NCBI GenBank assembly: GCA_947497065.1 | Contig: CANMEQ010000005.1 | Coordinates: 62,001 to 126,000 of the forward strand | Origin: an uncultured Paracoccaceae bacterium | Lineage (GTDB): Bacteria; Pseudomonadota; Alphaproteobacteria; Rhodobacterales; Rhodobacteraceae | Reading direction: 5' to 3' | Length of the DNA stretch: 64,000 nt | Shown here: positions 43,747 through 51,938 of the stretch, one piece after another | Layout: each line of letters begins with the position of its first letter | Position numbering within the stretch: position 1 is the first letter of the stretch | Translations under genes and position numbers: made by a program | Notes under the pieces: model-generated | The model's input: the letters and a program-made list of their open reading frames with translations, nothing else | What the model was told of the DNA's origin: nothing | Databases searched by the model: none

Positions 43747-44463
43747 ATGAACCTTCCGTGGCAAACCTCTGACCTGCATCCCCATGCGCTGACGTTGACA
43801 GAAGACGCCCTCGAAGGGGGCGATTTGGCCCAAGCCCTCGCCGCCGATCTTGCCGCTTTCCATCCGCCCGAAATCATCCACCGCTACCGCATCATTGCCC
43901 ACGCGGGCGATCATGAAGACGCGCTGCAATCCAACGGGTTCATCGCCACCCGTCTGACCACGCTCACCGATCTCCCGCTCAGCCTTGTGTCCCATCCCAC
44001 CCTCGATGTGGAGCTGCCCCAATCCCTATCGGCCCATTGGTTCACGCTCAAAGAACGCGCGCCGTGGGGCCAGTGGATTGGCCAACATTGGCGGCATTAT
44101 CAGGCCACGCACCTCTCCAACCCGCCGCGCGAACCGGTCAAAGGGTTGCGTAAAATCTTTATCGGCACCGATCTGGTCGAAGGTCTCGCCTTGCGCGATG
44201 GGCCGCAGGGTCGCGTGCGCAGTTTCGCCAGCCTGCGTGATGATCAAAATCTCGGTTGGATCGGCGGCACATCAGATCACCTGCCGTATCTTTTGGGCGC
44301 CTGCCTGCGGCGCGCCACGGCGCTCGGGTGGACCAAAGCCACAATCGAAGTCGATGATGATGACCGTGCCCTTTGGGCGTTGGTGTCAGCGCTCGGCGTG
44401 GCCCCTCAACACACTTTTGTGACATGGCAGCGCGAACGCGACCCGGCCAAACGGCCCAATTAA
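43747..44463 (+). CDS. Acetyltransferase-like (GNAT) protein
   Basis: A 238-residue protein whose C-terminal part looks like a GNAT fold: LRDDQNLGWIGGTSDHLPYLLGACLRRATALGWTKATIEVDDDD is laid out like the acetyl-CoA loop and the following beta-alpha units, and the region before it (KIFIGTDLVEGLAL) like the preceding strands. No canonical R/QxxGxG/A loop is visible, so the assignment is tentative. Its stop overlaps the stop of the convergent gene by four bases. Confidence 0.55.
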   Translation: MNLPWQTSDLHPHALTLTEDALEGGDLAQALAADLAAFHPPEIIHRYRIIAHAGDHEDALQSNGFIATRLTTLTDLPLSLVSHPTLDVELPQSLSAHWFTLKERAPWGQWIGQHWRHYQATHLSNPPREPVKGLRKIFIGTDLVEGLALRDGPQGRVRSFASLRDDQNLGWIGGTSDHLPYLLGACLRRATALGWTKATIEVDDDDRALWALVSALGVAPQHTFVTWQRERDPAKRPN

Positions 44464-44954
44464 CTCAGCGGGCAATCGGCCACATCAACATCGACCACCA
44501 CGAACACCTGCGGCCCGTATTCCAGCCCGCCGACATCCACAAACAATTTCGATCCATCCACGAAAATCGCATCCTCGGCCAATGTCACGGTGGAATTTTC
44601 AACGTCCTGCGCGGCCCCGTTGAACAACACGCAGTCGGTCAGGAAATCCAAAACATAGCCGTTAAATTCAGGCTCGGGGAACGTGCCGCCCACGGTGTCG
44701 GGGTAGGTCAGAATGATCTGGCTGTCGCGAATATCGATGATCGACGGAACGATGTCCCAACCGTTCTGCGATCCTTCTGGCCCCAGCCCGTATTCAATGG
44801 CTTGCGTCACAATCGCCGGATGCCGCGCGCCCACATAAATCGGCGCATCAGCGTCGTCATAGGCCAAGGCCCCGAACGTCACGGTGCGGTCCATCAATCC
44901 ACCCGCCGCAGCCCCTTGCGCCATCAGCGCAATTGCCGCGGCCAGCCGGATCAA
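44460..44954 (-). CDS. Hypothetical secreted protein downstream of accA
   Basis: A 164-residue protein starting [18 protein letters not shown], a short signal peptide, followed by a beta-rich soluble body with two cysteines (TDCVLF, ADCPLS). Its start overlaps the accA stop (ATGA), so it is translated from the same mRNA. Likely periplasmic. No known family is recognised. Confidence 0.7.
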   Translation of the reverse strand: MIRLAAAIALMAQGAAAGGLMDRTVTFGALAYDDADAPIYVGARHPAIVTQAIEYGLGPEGSQNGWDIVPSIIDIRDSQIILTYPDTVGGTFPEPEFNGYVLDFLTDCVLFNGAAQDVENSTVTLAEDAIFVDGSKLFVDVGGLEYGPQVFVVVDVDVADCPLS

Positions 44955-45913
44955 GCGGCCAGGCCTTTCTTGCCCAGATCAAGGTATTTCTTGCGCCGCG
45001 ACTGGCTCAACCCGCCCGCCGACTTGCCGTCCAGCTCCGCCAACATCGATGCAATGGTCTTGCCAACCGCCGCAATTGTCTCCGGCTTATGGCGATGCGC
45101 GCCGCCCACAGGCTCAGGAATAATCCGGTCGCACACACCCAGCTCATGCAGCTCCTGCGCAGTCAACCGCAAGGCCTCCGCCGCTTCGCGCATCTTTTCG
45201 GAATCTTTCCACAGGATCGACGCGCAGCCCTCCGGCGAAATCACCGAATACACAGAATGCTGCAACATCGCCACACGGTCCGCCGTGGCAAACGCCACCG
45301 CCCCACCAGAGCCGCCTTCGCCAATAATCACACTCACCAACGGCACCTGCAGCTGCAAACATTTCTGCGTCGCACGGGCAATCGCCTCAGACTGGCCCCG
45401 CTCCTCTGCACCCTTACCAGGGTAGGCACCGGGCGTGTCCACCAACGTCACAACAGGCAGCCCAAACCGATCCGCCATATCCATCAACCGAATAGCCTTA
45501 CGGTAGCCCTCAGGGCGCGCCATGCCGAAATTGCGCTCAATCCGCGACTTCGTATCGTTGCCCTTCTCATGCCCAATCACCATCACAGGCGTGTCGTTGA
45601 ACCGCGCCAAACCACCCATCACCGCATGGTCATCGGCAAAATTCCGATCACCGGCCAGCGGCGTATACTCGGTGAACAACGCCTCGATGTAATCCTTGCA
45701 ATGGGGCCGGTCCGCATGGCGCGCAACCTGACATTTCCGCCACGGCGTCAAATCCTTGTACATCTGGATCAACAGCGCATCCGCCTTTGCGTCCAGCGCC
45801 TTTGCCTCGGCCTCTACATCCATTTCCTCGTTGGCCCGCGCCATGGCACGCAGCTCAGCCGCCTTGCCTTCAATCTCGGCCAGCGGTTTTTCAAAATCGA
45901 GGTAGTTGGTCAT
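44951..45913 (-). CDS. accA: Acetyl-CoA carboxylase carboxyltransferase alpha subunit
   Basis: A 320-residue subunit of acetyl-CoA carboxylase that with AccD transfers the carboxyl group from biotin to acetyl-CoA to form malonyl-CoA. The conserved runs [25 protein letters not shown] and [16 protein letters not shown] are complete. The N-terminus [18 protein letters not shown] is typical. It is transcribed away from the PLP decarboxylase gene. No anomalies. Confidence 0.97.
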   Translation of the reverse strand: MTNYLDFEKPLAEIEGKAAELRAMARANEEMDVEAEAKALDAKADALLIQMYKDLTPWRKCQVARHADRPHCKDYIEALFTEYTPLAGDRNFADDHAVMGGLARFNDTPVMVIGHEKGNDTKSRIERNFGMARPEGYRKAIRLMDMADRFGLPVVTLVDTPGAYPGKGAEERGQSEAIARATQKCLQLQVPLVSVIIGEGGSGGAVAFATADRVAMLQHSVYSVISPEGCASILWKDSEKMREAAEALRLTAQELHELGVCDRIIPEPVGGAHRHKPETIAAVGKTIASMLAELDGKSAGGLSQSRRKKYLDLGKKGLAA

Positions 45914-46107
45914 ATCATTTGGCTCCAGAACTCACTTGCGCCCGATATAAGGCGGACAGGGTGCACAATGCAATGACACCTGCGCCCTTACGTCACTTCT
46001 GGCGTATTCTTGATCACCCAATCCTCTCCAGCGCGCACAGTTTTGTTGCGATTTGGCCCGCAAATGCCCTACACACATCCAACACAGGGCTTGAGGAGGC
46101 ACCCCAT

Positions 46108-47526
46108 ATGACATCGGAAGGCGAACACCTTGATCCCGAGAATTGGGATGACTTCAGCCGTGAGATGCACGCCTTGATGGATCAGTGCCTGACCCGCATG
46201 AAAAAGGCCCGCGACCTGCCATGGCAACCCAAACCCGATGATCTCGCGCAGCGCGTGTCGCTCACAGACGCCCCAACAGGCGTCGGCGCGGCTCAATCCT
46301 TCGATCATTTGGTCAACGACATCATGCCTTTTGCCACCGGCAACACCCACCCCAACTTTTTCGGCTGGGTGCACGGCGGGGGCCTGCCCGTCTCCGTGGG
46401 GGCCGAACTGGTGGCCGCCACGATGAACAGCAATTGCGGCGGGCGCGACCATGGCGCAGCCGAGGTGGAACGCGCGACGCTGGATTGGGTGCTCAACCTG
46501 TCTGGCCTGCCCGAAACGGCCTCAGGTATCCTCACCACGGGTACGTCGCAGGCCACGATCCTCGCGCTGATCGCCGCCCGCAACAAACACTTTGGCCAGG
46601 ATATCCGCAAAACCGGCATCCAATCCCTCCCGCCTGTCGCCGTTTATGTGCGCAAAGGCACCCACTCGTGCATCGCCAAAGCGCTCGAAGCCATCGGCTT
46701 CGGCACCGACGCCCTGCACATGGTCGACACAGACGAGACCATGAAAATCGACATGACGTCCCTCGCGCAGGCCGTGGCCCAAGACCAGGCCGCGGGGCGG
46801 GTGCCCCTCGCCGTGGTCGGCACCGCCGGATCGGTGAACACAGGCTCGTTCGATGATTTCAACGCGCTGGCCGATTTTTGCACCGAACACGACATTTGGT
46901 TGCACGTGGATGCGGCCTTTGGCTTTTGGGCAAGGCTGGCCGATGCCCCGTGGGATCACCTGACAGACGGCATGGGCCGCGCCCACTCCATCGCCTGCGA
47001 TTTCCACAAATGGATGTCGGTCCCCTATGATTGCGGCGCCTGCATGATCTACGACCGCGATCTGCACCTCGCCTCCTTCACCTCCCGTCCCAATTATCTG
47101 GAACAACAAGATCAGGGCTTGGGCGGCGGCGACCTGTGGTTTTGCGATTACGGGCTGGAACTCTCACGGGGGTTTCGCGCCCTCAAAGTCTGGACCGCGA
47201 TCAAATCCATCGGCACCGATGCCTTCTCAAAATCCATCACCGACAATTGCAAACAGGCCGCGTTGATGGGCGAGCTTGTCACCGCCTCCGATGTGCTCGA
47301 TCTGGCCTTTCCGGTCGTGTCCAATGTCTGCTGTTTCGCGGTGAAACACGGCGACGCCACCAAAATCGCAGCGGCCCTGCAGCTGAGTGGTGAGGTCGTG
47401 TTTTCCACCACGGTCATTCACGACACGCCCTGTTTGCGCGCGGCTTTGGTCAATCACCGCACCACCTCCCAAAGCATCCGCGACGCCATTGCCGCCGTCG
47501 AGCGGGTCGTGCGTGAGCACGCATAA
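46108..47526 (+). CDS. PLP-dependent group II amino acid decarboxylase-like protein
   Basis: A 472-residue fold-I PLP enzyme of the aromatic amino acid/glutamate decarboxylase type. The PLP lysine is in IACDFHKWMSVPYDCGA, the LHVDAAFGFWA aspartate contacts the pyridine nitrogen, and the GTAGSVNTGSFD and TSGxxATILALIAAR-like TTGTSQATILALIAAR segments fit. A strong GAGGAGG ribosome binding site lies before the ATG at 46108. The substrate is not evident. The end of the gene is the likely source of the tandem repeat at 47505-47604. Confidence 0.9.
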   Translation: MTSEGEHLDPENWDDFSREMHALMDQCLTRMKKARDLPWQPKPDDLAQRVSLTDAPTGVGAAQSFDHLVNDIMPFATGNTHPNFFGWVHGGGLPVSVGAELVAATMNSNCGGRDHGAAEVERATLDWVLNLSGLPETASGILTTGTSQATILALIAARNKHFGQDIRKTGIQSLPPVAVYVRKGTHSCIAKALEAIGFGTDALHMVDTDETMKIDMTSLAQAVAQDQAAGRVPLAVVGTAGSVNTGSFDDFNALADFCTEHDIWLHVDAAFGFWARLADAPWDHLTDGMGRAHSIACDFHKWMSVPYDCGACMIYDRDLHLASFTSRPNYLEQQDQGLGGGDLWFCDYGLELSRGFRALKVWTAIKSIGTDAFSKSITDNCKQAALMGELVTASDVLDLAFPVVSNVCCFAVKHGDATKIAAALQLSGEVVFSTTVIHDTPCLRAALVNHRTTSQSIRDAIAAVERVVREHA

Positions 47527-47604
47527 AAGGTCGTGATGGAGTACGCATAAAAGGTCGTGATGGAGTACGCATAAAAGATCGTGATGGAGCACGCATAAAG
47601 GGTC
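47505..47604 (+). repeat. 24-bp tandem repeat derived from the end of the decarboxylase gene
   Basis: Three full units of 24 bp (47521-47544, 47545-47568, 47569-47592) and a partial fourth (47593-47604) follow the coding region. Each begins GCATAAAAG, contains GTCGTGATGGAG and ends in TAC or CAC. The last 22 bases of the gene (GGTCGTGCGTGAGCAC then GCATAA, 47505-47526) resemble a unit. So the array looks like repeated duplication of the gene's own 3' end with its stop codon. Units differ by one or two bases. Confidence 0.85.
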
Positions 47605-47625
47605 GGGGGCAGGGGCCATGCCCCC
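47605..47625. promoter_or_regulatory. GC-rich hairpin after the tandem repeat
   Basis: GGGGGCA (47605-47611) and TGCCCCC (47619-47625) form a 7-bp stem with a 7-base loop. No T-run follows, so it is a weak candidate for termination. It is one of three GGGGGC/GCCCCC hairpins in intergenic spaces of this window (others at 27380 and 49964). Confidence 0.4.
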
Positions 47626-47648
47626 CAAACCCTCGGGCGGTTTTCGAT

Positions 47649-47716
47649 CGTTAACCGCCCCGATCTGGGGATTTACCCCTACCGGACCCATACCAGAGCA
47701 ATACCAGACCCATACC
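47649..47716 (-). repeat. 11-bp-periodic tandem array with GCGGTTAACG box (copy B)
   Basis: On the minus strand four 11-bp units run from 47716 to 47673: GGTATGGGTCT, GGTATTGCTCT, GGTATGGGTCC and the degenerate GGTAGGGGTAA. Further along, GCGGTTAACG occupies 47658-47649. The first two units plus a neighbouring base match copy A (6284-6307) exactly over 24 bp. The element lies between the convergent decarboxylase and mcl1 genes. Confidence 0.7.
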
Positions 47717-47744
47717 GCAGGCCGATGGGAAAATATTGCAAGTG

Positions 47745-48704
47745 TTAATGGCCCGCGATCATCTCGGATTGGCGCACAATCACTTCGGCTTGTTTGATGC
47801 TCGCGATGTCCACCAAGCGACCCTTATACACGGTCGCCCCCTCACCGCGCGCCTTGGCCTCTTCCATCGCCGCCAGAATGTCCCGCGCCTCGGTCACCGC
47901 CGCGTCAGACGGGGTGAACACCTCATTGGCCAAAGCGATCTGTTTGGGGTGGATCGCCCATTTCCCAACCATGCCCAACGTGGCCGACCGCCGTGCCTGC
48001 GCGCGATAGCCCTCGTCGTCGCTGAAATCGCCAAACGGGCCATCCACGGGCAACACGCCATGGGTCCGGCAGGCCGCAACAATCGCCGTTTGCGCCCAGT
48101 GCCACGGATCGGAATAATGGCGGGTATCCCCGTGTAGCATATAGTAATTGTCCTGCGTGCCGCCGATGCCCGTGGTCTGCATCCCCATGGAGGCCGCAAA
48201 ATCAGCGGCCCCAAGGCTCATCGCTTGCAAACGCGGGCTGGAGGCCGCGATCTCTTCCACATGGGCAATGCCCGCAGCACTCTCAATAATCACCTCAAAC
48301 CCGATAGGCTTGGTCCGCCCCTTGGCCGCTTCAATCGCCGTCACCAGCGCATCCACCGCATAGACATCTGCCGCACATCCGACCTTGGGGATCATGATAA
48401 TATCCAGCCGCTCGCCCGCTTGCTCCAGAACATCCACCACATCGCGGTACCAATAGGGCGTGTCCAACCCGTTGATCCGCACGGACAGTGTTTTGGTGCC
48501 CCAATCAATGGTGTTGATCGCCTCAATCACATTGGCCCGCGCGGTGTCCTTGTCCGACGGGCTCACAGAATCTTCCAGATCCAGATTGATCACATCCGCC
48601 GCCGACGTCGCCATTTTCGGATGCAATTTCGTATTGCTGCCAGGCCCAAACAGCTGGCAACGGTTCGGACGGGCGACGGGGGTGGGTTGCAGGCGAAACG
48701 ACAT
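47745..48704 (-). CDS. mcl1: L-malyl-CoA/beta-methylmalyl-CoA lyase
   Basis: A 319-residue HpcH/HpaI-type lyase. It matches Mcl1 of Rhodobacter closely in the N-terminal FRLQPTPVARPNRCQLFGPGS, the INLDLEDSV metal-binding segment, FEVIIESAAGIAHVEEI and the SLGAADFAASMGMQTTGIGG segment. It cleaves beta-methylmalyl-CoA to glyoxylate and propionyl-CoA, and L-malyl-CoA to glyoxylate and acetyl-CoA, in the ethylmalonyl-CoA pathway for acetate assimilation. I start at the ATG at 48704 (MSFRLQP); the open frame upstream is not conserved. It is divergent from dgcN with a 233-bp AT-rich gap. Confidence 0.95.
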   Translation of the reverse strand: MSFRLQPTPVARPNRCQLFGPGSNTKLHPKMATSAADVINLDLEDSVSPSDKDTARANVIEAINTIDWGTKTLSVRINGLDTPYWYRDVVDVLEQAGERLDIIMIPKVGCAADVYAVDALVTAIEAAKGRTKPIGFEVIIESAAGIAHVEEIAASSPRLQAMSLGAADFAASMGMQTTGIGGTQDNYYMLHGDTRHYSDPWHWAQTAIVAACRTHGVLPVDGPFGDFSDDEGYRAQARRSATLGMVGKWAIHPKQIALANEVFTPSDAAVTEARDILAAMEEAKARGEGATVYKGRLVDIASIKQAEVIVRQSEMIAGH

Positions 48705-48769
48705 TTTGAATCCTAAGAGCAATGATATTACGTTTTGATTATTGATGTTGGTATATTCTTGCGTGCCGT

Positions 48770-48797
48770 GCTGCAAGTGCGAATATGCACTCGCAGC
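48770..48797. promoter_or_regulatory. 28-bp imperfect palindrome between mcl1 and dgcN
   Basis: GCTGC (48770-48774), AGTGC (48776-48780), a six-base centre, GCACT (48787-48791) and GCAGC (48793-48797) form two-part inverted half-sites with one unpaired base in each arm. It lies 65 bp before the mcl1 start and about 40 bp before the predicted dgcN -35 box. The size and symmetry fit an operator for a dimeric regulator acting on one or both genes. Confidence 0.5.
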
Positions 48798-48836
48798 ATA
48801 GTGCGTGATCAGGATAAAATTTCACAAAATGCATTA

Positions 48837-48864
48837 TTGGCGCAAAAATATCGCGAATTATATT
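48837..48864 (+). promoter_or_regulatory. Probable sigma-70 promoter of dgcN
   Basis: TTGGCG at 48837-48842 is followed after 16 bases by TATATT at 48859-48864, in an AT-rich stretch. Transcription would start near 48871, about 67 bases before the dgcN ATG. By-eye prediction. Confidence 0.45.
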
Positions 48865-48937
48865 TTAACCACGCGCATTTCGATATGTTTTCCCCAATCC
48901 CCCAGTGCATCCTACAAAAAACCAACAGGAGCCTGCC

Positions 48938-49939
48938 ATGATTCCCACCCCCTATCTTTTGTTCTTGGGCGACGCCCCCGATCAGCTCGCCGCGAAAGTT
49001 GCGCAAGGCATCAAAGACTGGCGCCCTGAAAATGCCGTTGGCCAGCTTCGCCTGCCAGGCTGTGGCGCGGATGTCGGCCTGTCTGACCTGACCTTGCAAG
49101 AGGCGAAAGACGCAGGCGCGCAAACCCTTGTCATCGGTGTTGCCAACCGCGGCGGCGTCATTTCCGCCGCATGGAAAGAGGTCCTGATCGAAGCGCTGGG
49201 CATGGGTTTCGACCTGGCGTCAGGCCTGCACAACCTGTTGCGCGACGAAGACGACCTCGTCGCGGCGGCCAAGGTCAACGGCCGCACCCTGCACGATGTG
49301 CGCATTCCATCCACGGCCTATCCAATCGCAACTGGCGTAAAGCGCAGCGGCAAACGGTGTCTCGCCGTTGGCACGGATTGCTCCGTTGGTAAAATGTACA
49401 CCGGCCTCGCGATGGATGCTGAAATGCGCGAACGCGGTTTGAAAACAACATTCCGCCCCACGGGCCAAACGGGCATCTTGATCACGGGGGGCGGCGTGCC
49501 GCTCGATGCGGTCGTGGCCGACTTTATGGCCGGCGCGGTGGAATATCTGACACCGGACAACGACGATGATCACTGGGATCACATCGAAGGGCAGGGCAGC
49601 TTGTACCACGTCAGCTATTCTGGCGTGACAATGGCGCTGGTCCACGGTGGCCAGCCGGACGCCTTGGTGCTGTCGCATGAGCCAACACGTGCACACATGC
49701 GCGGCCTGCCAGATTATCAACAACCCTCCTTGGAAGACCTGCGCGACACGGCGCTGGCCATGGCGCGGGTCGCCAATCCGGCCTGTCAGGTCATCGGCAT
49801 TTCGGTGAACACGCAGCACCTGTCTGAGGAAGAGGCCACCAAATATATGGCCGAGGTCGAAGACCGCATGGGCCTGCCCACGGTTGATCCGTTCCGCAAT
49901 GGCGCTGCGCGTCTGGTGGATGCGCTCCTCGCGCTGTAA
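48938..49939 (+). CDS. dgcN: DgcN-family protein (DUF1611), D-glutamate N-acetyltransferase type
   Basis: A 333-residue DUF1611/DgcN protein with a P-loop-like GTDCSVGKMYTGLAMDAEM (from residue 145) and a C-terminal domain with LVHGGQPDALVLSHEP. DgcN in marine Pseudoalteromonas works with DgcA to N-acetylate D-glutamate before racemisation. It has no signal peptide. The ATG at 48938 follows AGGAGCC. The next genes are dgcA and a D-amino acid aminotransferase, which supports the functional call; substrate preference cannot be read from the sequence. Confidence 0.85.
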   Translation: MIPTPYLLFLGDAPDQLAAKVAQGIKDWRPENAVGQLRLPGCGADVGLSDLTLQEAKDAGAQTLVIGVANRGGVISAAWKEVLIEALGMGFDLASGLHNLLRDEDDLVAAAKVNGRTLHDVRIPSTAYPIATGVKRSGKRCLAVGTDCSVGKMYTGLAMDAEMRERGLKTTFRPTGQTGILITGGGVPLDAVVADFMAGAVEYLTPDNDDDHWDHIEGQGSLYHVSYSGVTMALVHGGQPDALVLSHEPTRAHMRGLPDYQQPSLEDLRDTALAMARVANPACQVIGISVNTQHLSEEEATKYMAEVEDRMGLPTVDPFRNGAARLVDALLAL

Positions 49940-49963
49940 GTTTCCAGACAGACGACAGGTGGC

Positions 49964-49986
49964 GGGGGCCTTTGCCGGAGGCCCCC
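49964..49986. promoter_or_regulatory. GC-rich hairpin between dgcN and dgcA
   Basis: GGGGGCCT (49964-49971) and AGGCCCCC (49979-49986) form an 8-bp perfect stem with a 7-base loop in the 116-bp gap after dgcN. No T-run follows it. It could shield the dgcN 3' end or attenuate read-through into dgcA. Confidence 0.5.
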
Positions 49987-50055
49987 AAACACCAAGACAC
50001 CTGACCCAAAAACGCGGGCACGAATTCGCGGGCACCAAAGACAAAAAGGCTGCAT

Positions 50056-51021
50056 ATGACCATCACCGTGACGCAAGATGTTTTCAAACTGGCTGAGGTG
50101 TTCACCATCAGCCGCGGCTCGCGGACCGAAGCCAAAGTGCTGACTGTTTCTGTGACCCGCGACGGCGTGACAGGCTGGGGCGAATGCGTGCCCTATGCCC
50201 GCTACGACGAAACCATGGACAGCGTCACAGACGAAATCACAGCTCTGCCGGAAGATGTCACGCGGGACGGGCTGTATGATCTGCTGGGCGCAGGGGCCGC
50301 GCGCAATGCGGTCGATTGCGCCCTGTGGGATCTTGAGGCTAAGCGCGCAGGCAAACGCGTGTGGGACCTTATCGGCGCACCTGCGCCCAAACCGTGCATC
50401 ACCGCCTTTACCCTCTCGCTGGATACCCCCGAGAATATGAAACTGGCGGCGGCCAAACACGCCCATCGCCCGCTTTTGAAAATCAAACTTGGCACCCCCG
50501 ATGACATGGCCCGCCTAGAGGCCGTGCGCGCAGGGGCGCCAAACAGCACCATCATCGTGGATGCCAACGAAGGCTGGACCGCCGACGTCTATTCAGACCT
50601 CGCGCCGCACTTACTTCGCCTCGGCGTCACCATGGTCGAACAGCCGCTTCCCGCAGGCGCGGATGATATGCTGGCCGAAATCGACCGCCCCCTGCCGGTC
50701 TGTGCCGATGAAAGCTGCCATGACACCGCGACGCTGGCTGGGCTGGCGGGCAAATATGATATGATCAACATCAAGCTCGACAAAACCGGCGGCCTGACAG
50801 AGGCGCTGCGCCTGAATGAAGCAGCGCGCGCGGCGGGCTACCGGGTGATGGTCGGCTGCATGGTCGGATCGTCCCTTGCGATGGCGCCTGCGACGATTGT
50901 TGCGCAAGGTGCAGAGGTCGTGGACCTTGACGGCCCGCTTCTTCTGGCCGAAGACCGCGCTGAACCTTTGAATTTTGACGCAGCCGGGGTCCATCCCCCA
51001 AAAGCTGCCCTATGGGGATGA
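50056..51021 (+). CDS. dgcA: DgcA, enolase-superfamily N-acetyl-D-amino acid racemase/dipeptide epimerase
   Basis: A 321-residue enolase-superfamily enzyme of the muconate-lactonizing/dipeptide-epimerase subgroup. The catalytic lysines are in KIK (142-144) and K240 (INIKLDKTGG); the metal ligands are D169 (VDANEG), E195 (VEQPLP) and D218 (CADES). Next to dgcN this is the expected N-acetyl-D-glutamate racemase, giving N-acetyl-L-glutamate. The alternative, an L-Ala-D/L-Glu epimerase for peptidoglycan recycling, has the same catalytic residues. It is coupled to the aminotransferase gene at its end. Confidence 0.88.
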   Translation: MTITVTQDVFKLAEVFTISRGSRTEAKVLTVSVTRDGVTGWGECVPYARYDETMDSVTDEITALPEDVTRDGLYDLLGAGAARNAVDCALWDLEAKRAGKRVWDLIGAPAPKPCITAFTLSLDTPENMKLAAAKHAHRPLLKIKLGTPDDMARLEAVRAGAPNSTIIVDANEGWTADVYSDLAPHLLRLGVTMVEQPLPAGADDMLAEIDRPLPVCADESCHDTATLAGLAGKYDMINIKLDKTGGLTEALRLNEAARAAGYRVMVGCMVGSSLAMAPATIVAQGAEVVDLDGPLLLAEDRAEPLNFDAAGVHPPKAALWG

Positions 51022-51026
51022 ATGAC

Positions 51027-51887
51027 ATGAGCCGCACAGTTTACCTAAACGGAGAATACCTGCCCGAAGACGAAGCGAAGATTTCCATCTTCGACCGGTC
51101 CTTCCTGATGGCCGATGGCGTGTACGAAGTGACCTCTGTTCTGGACGGCAAGCTGATCGATTTCGACGGTCACCGCATCCGCCTCGAGCGGTCCTTGAAC
51201 GAGCTTGGCATGCAAAAGCCCGAAGCCTTCGACGATCTGCTCGACATCCACCGCGAGCTTGTGCGCCTCAACGACATCACCGAAGGCCTGATCTACCTGC
51301 AAGTCAGCCGCGGCAGCGCAGGCGACCGCGATTTCGTCTACCCGTCAGACGACGTCAAGCCGACCCTCGTGTTGTTCACCCAAAACAAGCCGGGCCTGGC
51401 CAACAACCCAGCCGCCAAAACCGGCATCAAGGTCATTTCCATCGAAGATCAGCGTTGGGGCCGCCGCGACATTAAAACGACCCAGCTTTTGTACCCCTCC
51501 ATGGGCAAAATGATGGCCAAAGCCGCCGGTGCCGATGACGCATGGATGGTCGAAGACGGTGCCGTCACCGAAGGCACGTCAAACAACGCCTACATCGTGA
51601 AAGGCAACACGATCATCACCCGCCAGCTCAGCAACGATATTTTGCACGGTATCACCCGTGCCGCTGTGCTGCGCTTCGCCAAAGAGGCCCAGATGAAAGT
51701 CGTCGAACGCGCCTTCACAATCGATGAGGCGAAAGAGGCCGACGAAGCCTTTGTCACCTCCGCCTCCACCTTCGTGATGCCTGTCGTCGAAATGGACGGT
51801 GCAGCCATCGGCGACGGCACACCAGGCGCCGTCGCGACCCGTTTGCGGGAAATTTACCTCGAAGAAAGCCTAAAAGCCGCAATTTAA
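51027..51887 (+). CDS. dat: D-amino acid aminotransferase (class IV)
   Basis: A 286-residue fold-IV PLP aminotransferase. The Schiff-base lysine is K150 in RRDIKTTQLL, and the phosphate-binding VTEGTSNNAYIV segment follows. Start codons in frame are 51012, 51018 (ATGA overlap with the dgcA stop) and 51027; I choose 51027 because GGGG lies 9 bases before it and because MSRTVYLNGEY is the family-like start. The enzyme would interconvert D-amino acids and 2-oxo acids, for example D-alanine/D-glutamate, fitting a D-amino acid catabolic unit with dgcN and dgcA. Confidence 0.9.
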   Translation: MSRTVYLNGEYLPEDEAKISIFDRSFLMADGVYEVTSVLDGKLIDFDGHRIRLERSLNELGMQKPEAFDDLLDIHRELVRLNDITEGLIYLQVSRGSAGDRDFVYPSDDVKPTLVLFTQNKPGLANNPAAKTGIKVISIEDQRWGRRDIKTTQLLYPSMGKMMAKAAGADDAWMVEDGAVTEGTSNNAYIVKGNTIITRQLSNDILHGITRAAVLRFAKEAQMKVVERAFTIDEAKEADEAFVTSASTFVMPVVEMDGAAIGDGTPGAVATRLREIYLEESLKAAI

Positions 51888-51938
51888 TGCGCTTGTGACG
51901 CATCTCTGTCGTTTCTCCCCGTTGCTATTGCGTCAGTT

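Noticed and set aside
44460-44463. Four-base overlap of convergent stop codons (GNAT-like gene and secreted protein); the same occurs at 63142-63145
   Set aside because: Common in compact genomes; no further signal of function.
47521-47604. Short repeats considered as a CRISPR array
   Set aside because: Units are contiguous with no spacers and no cas genes are present; they derive from the preceding gene end.
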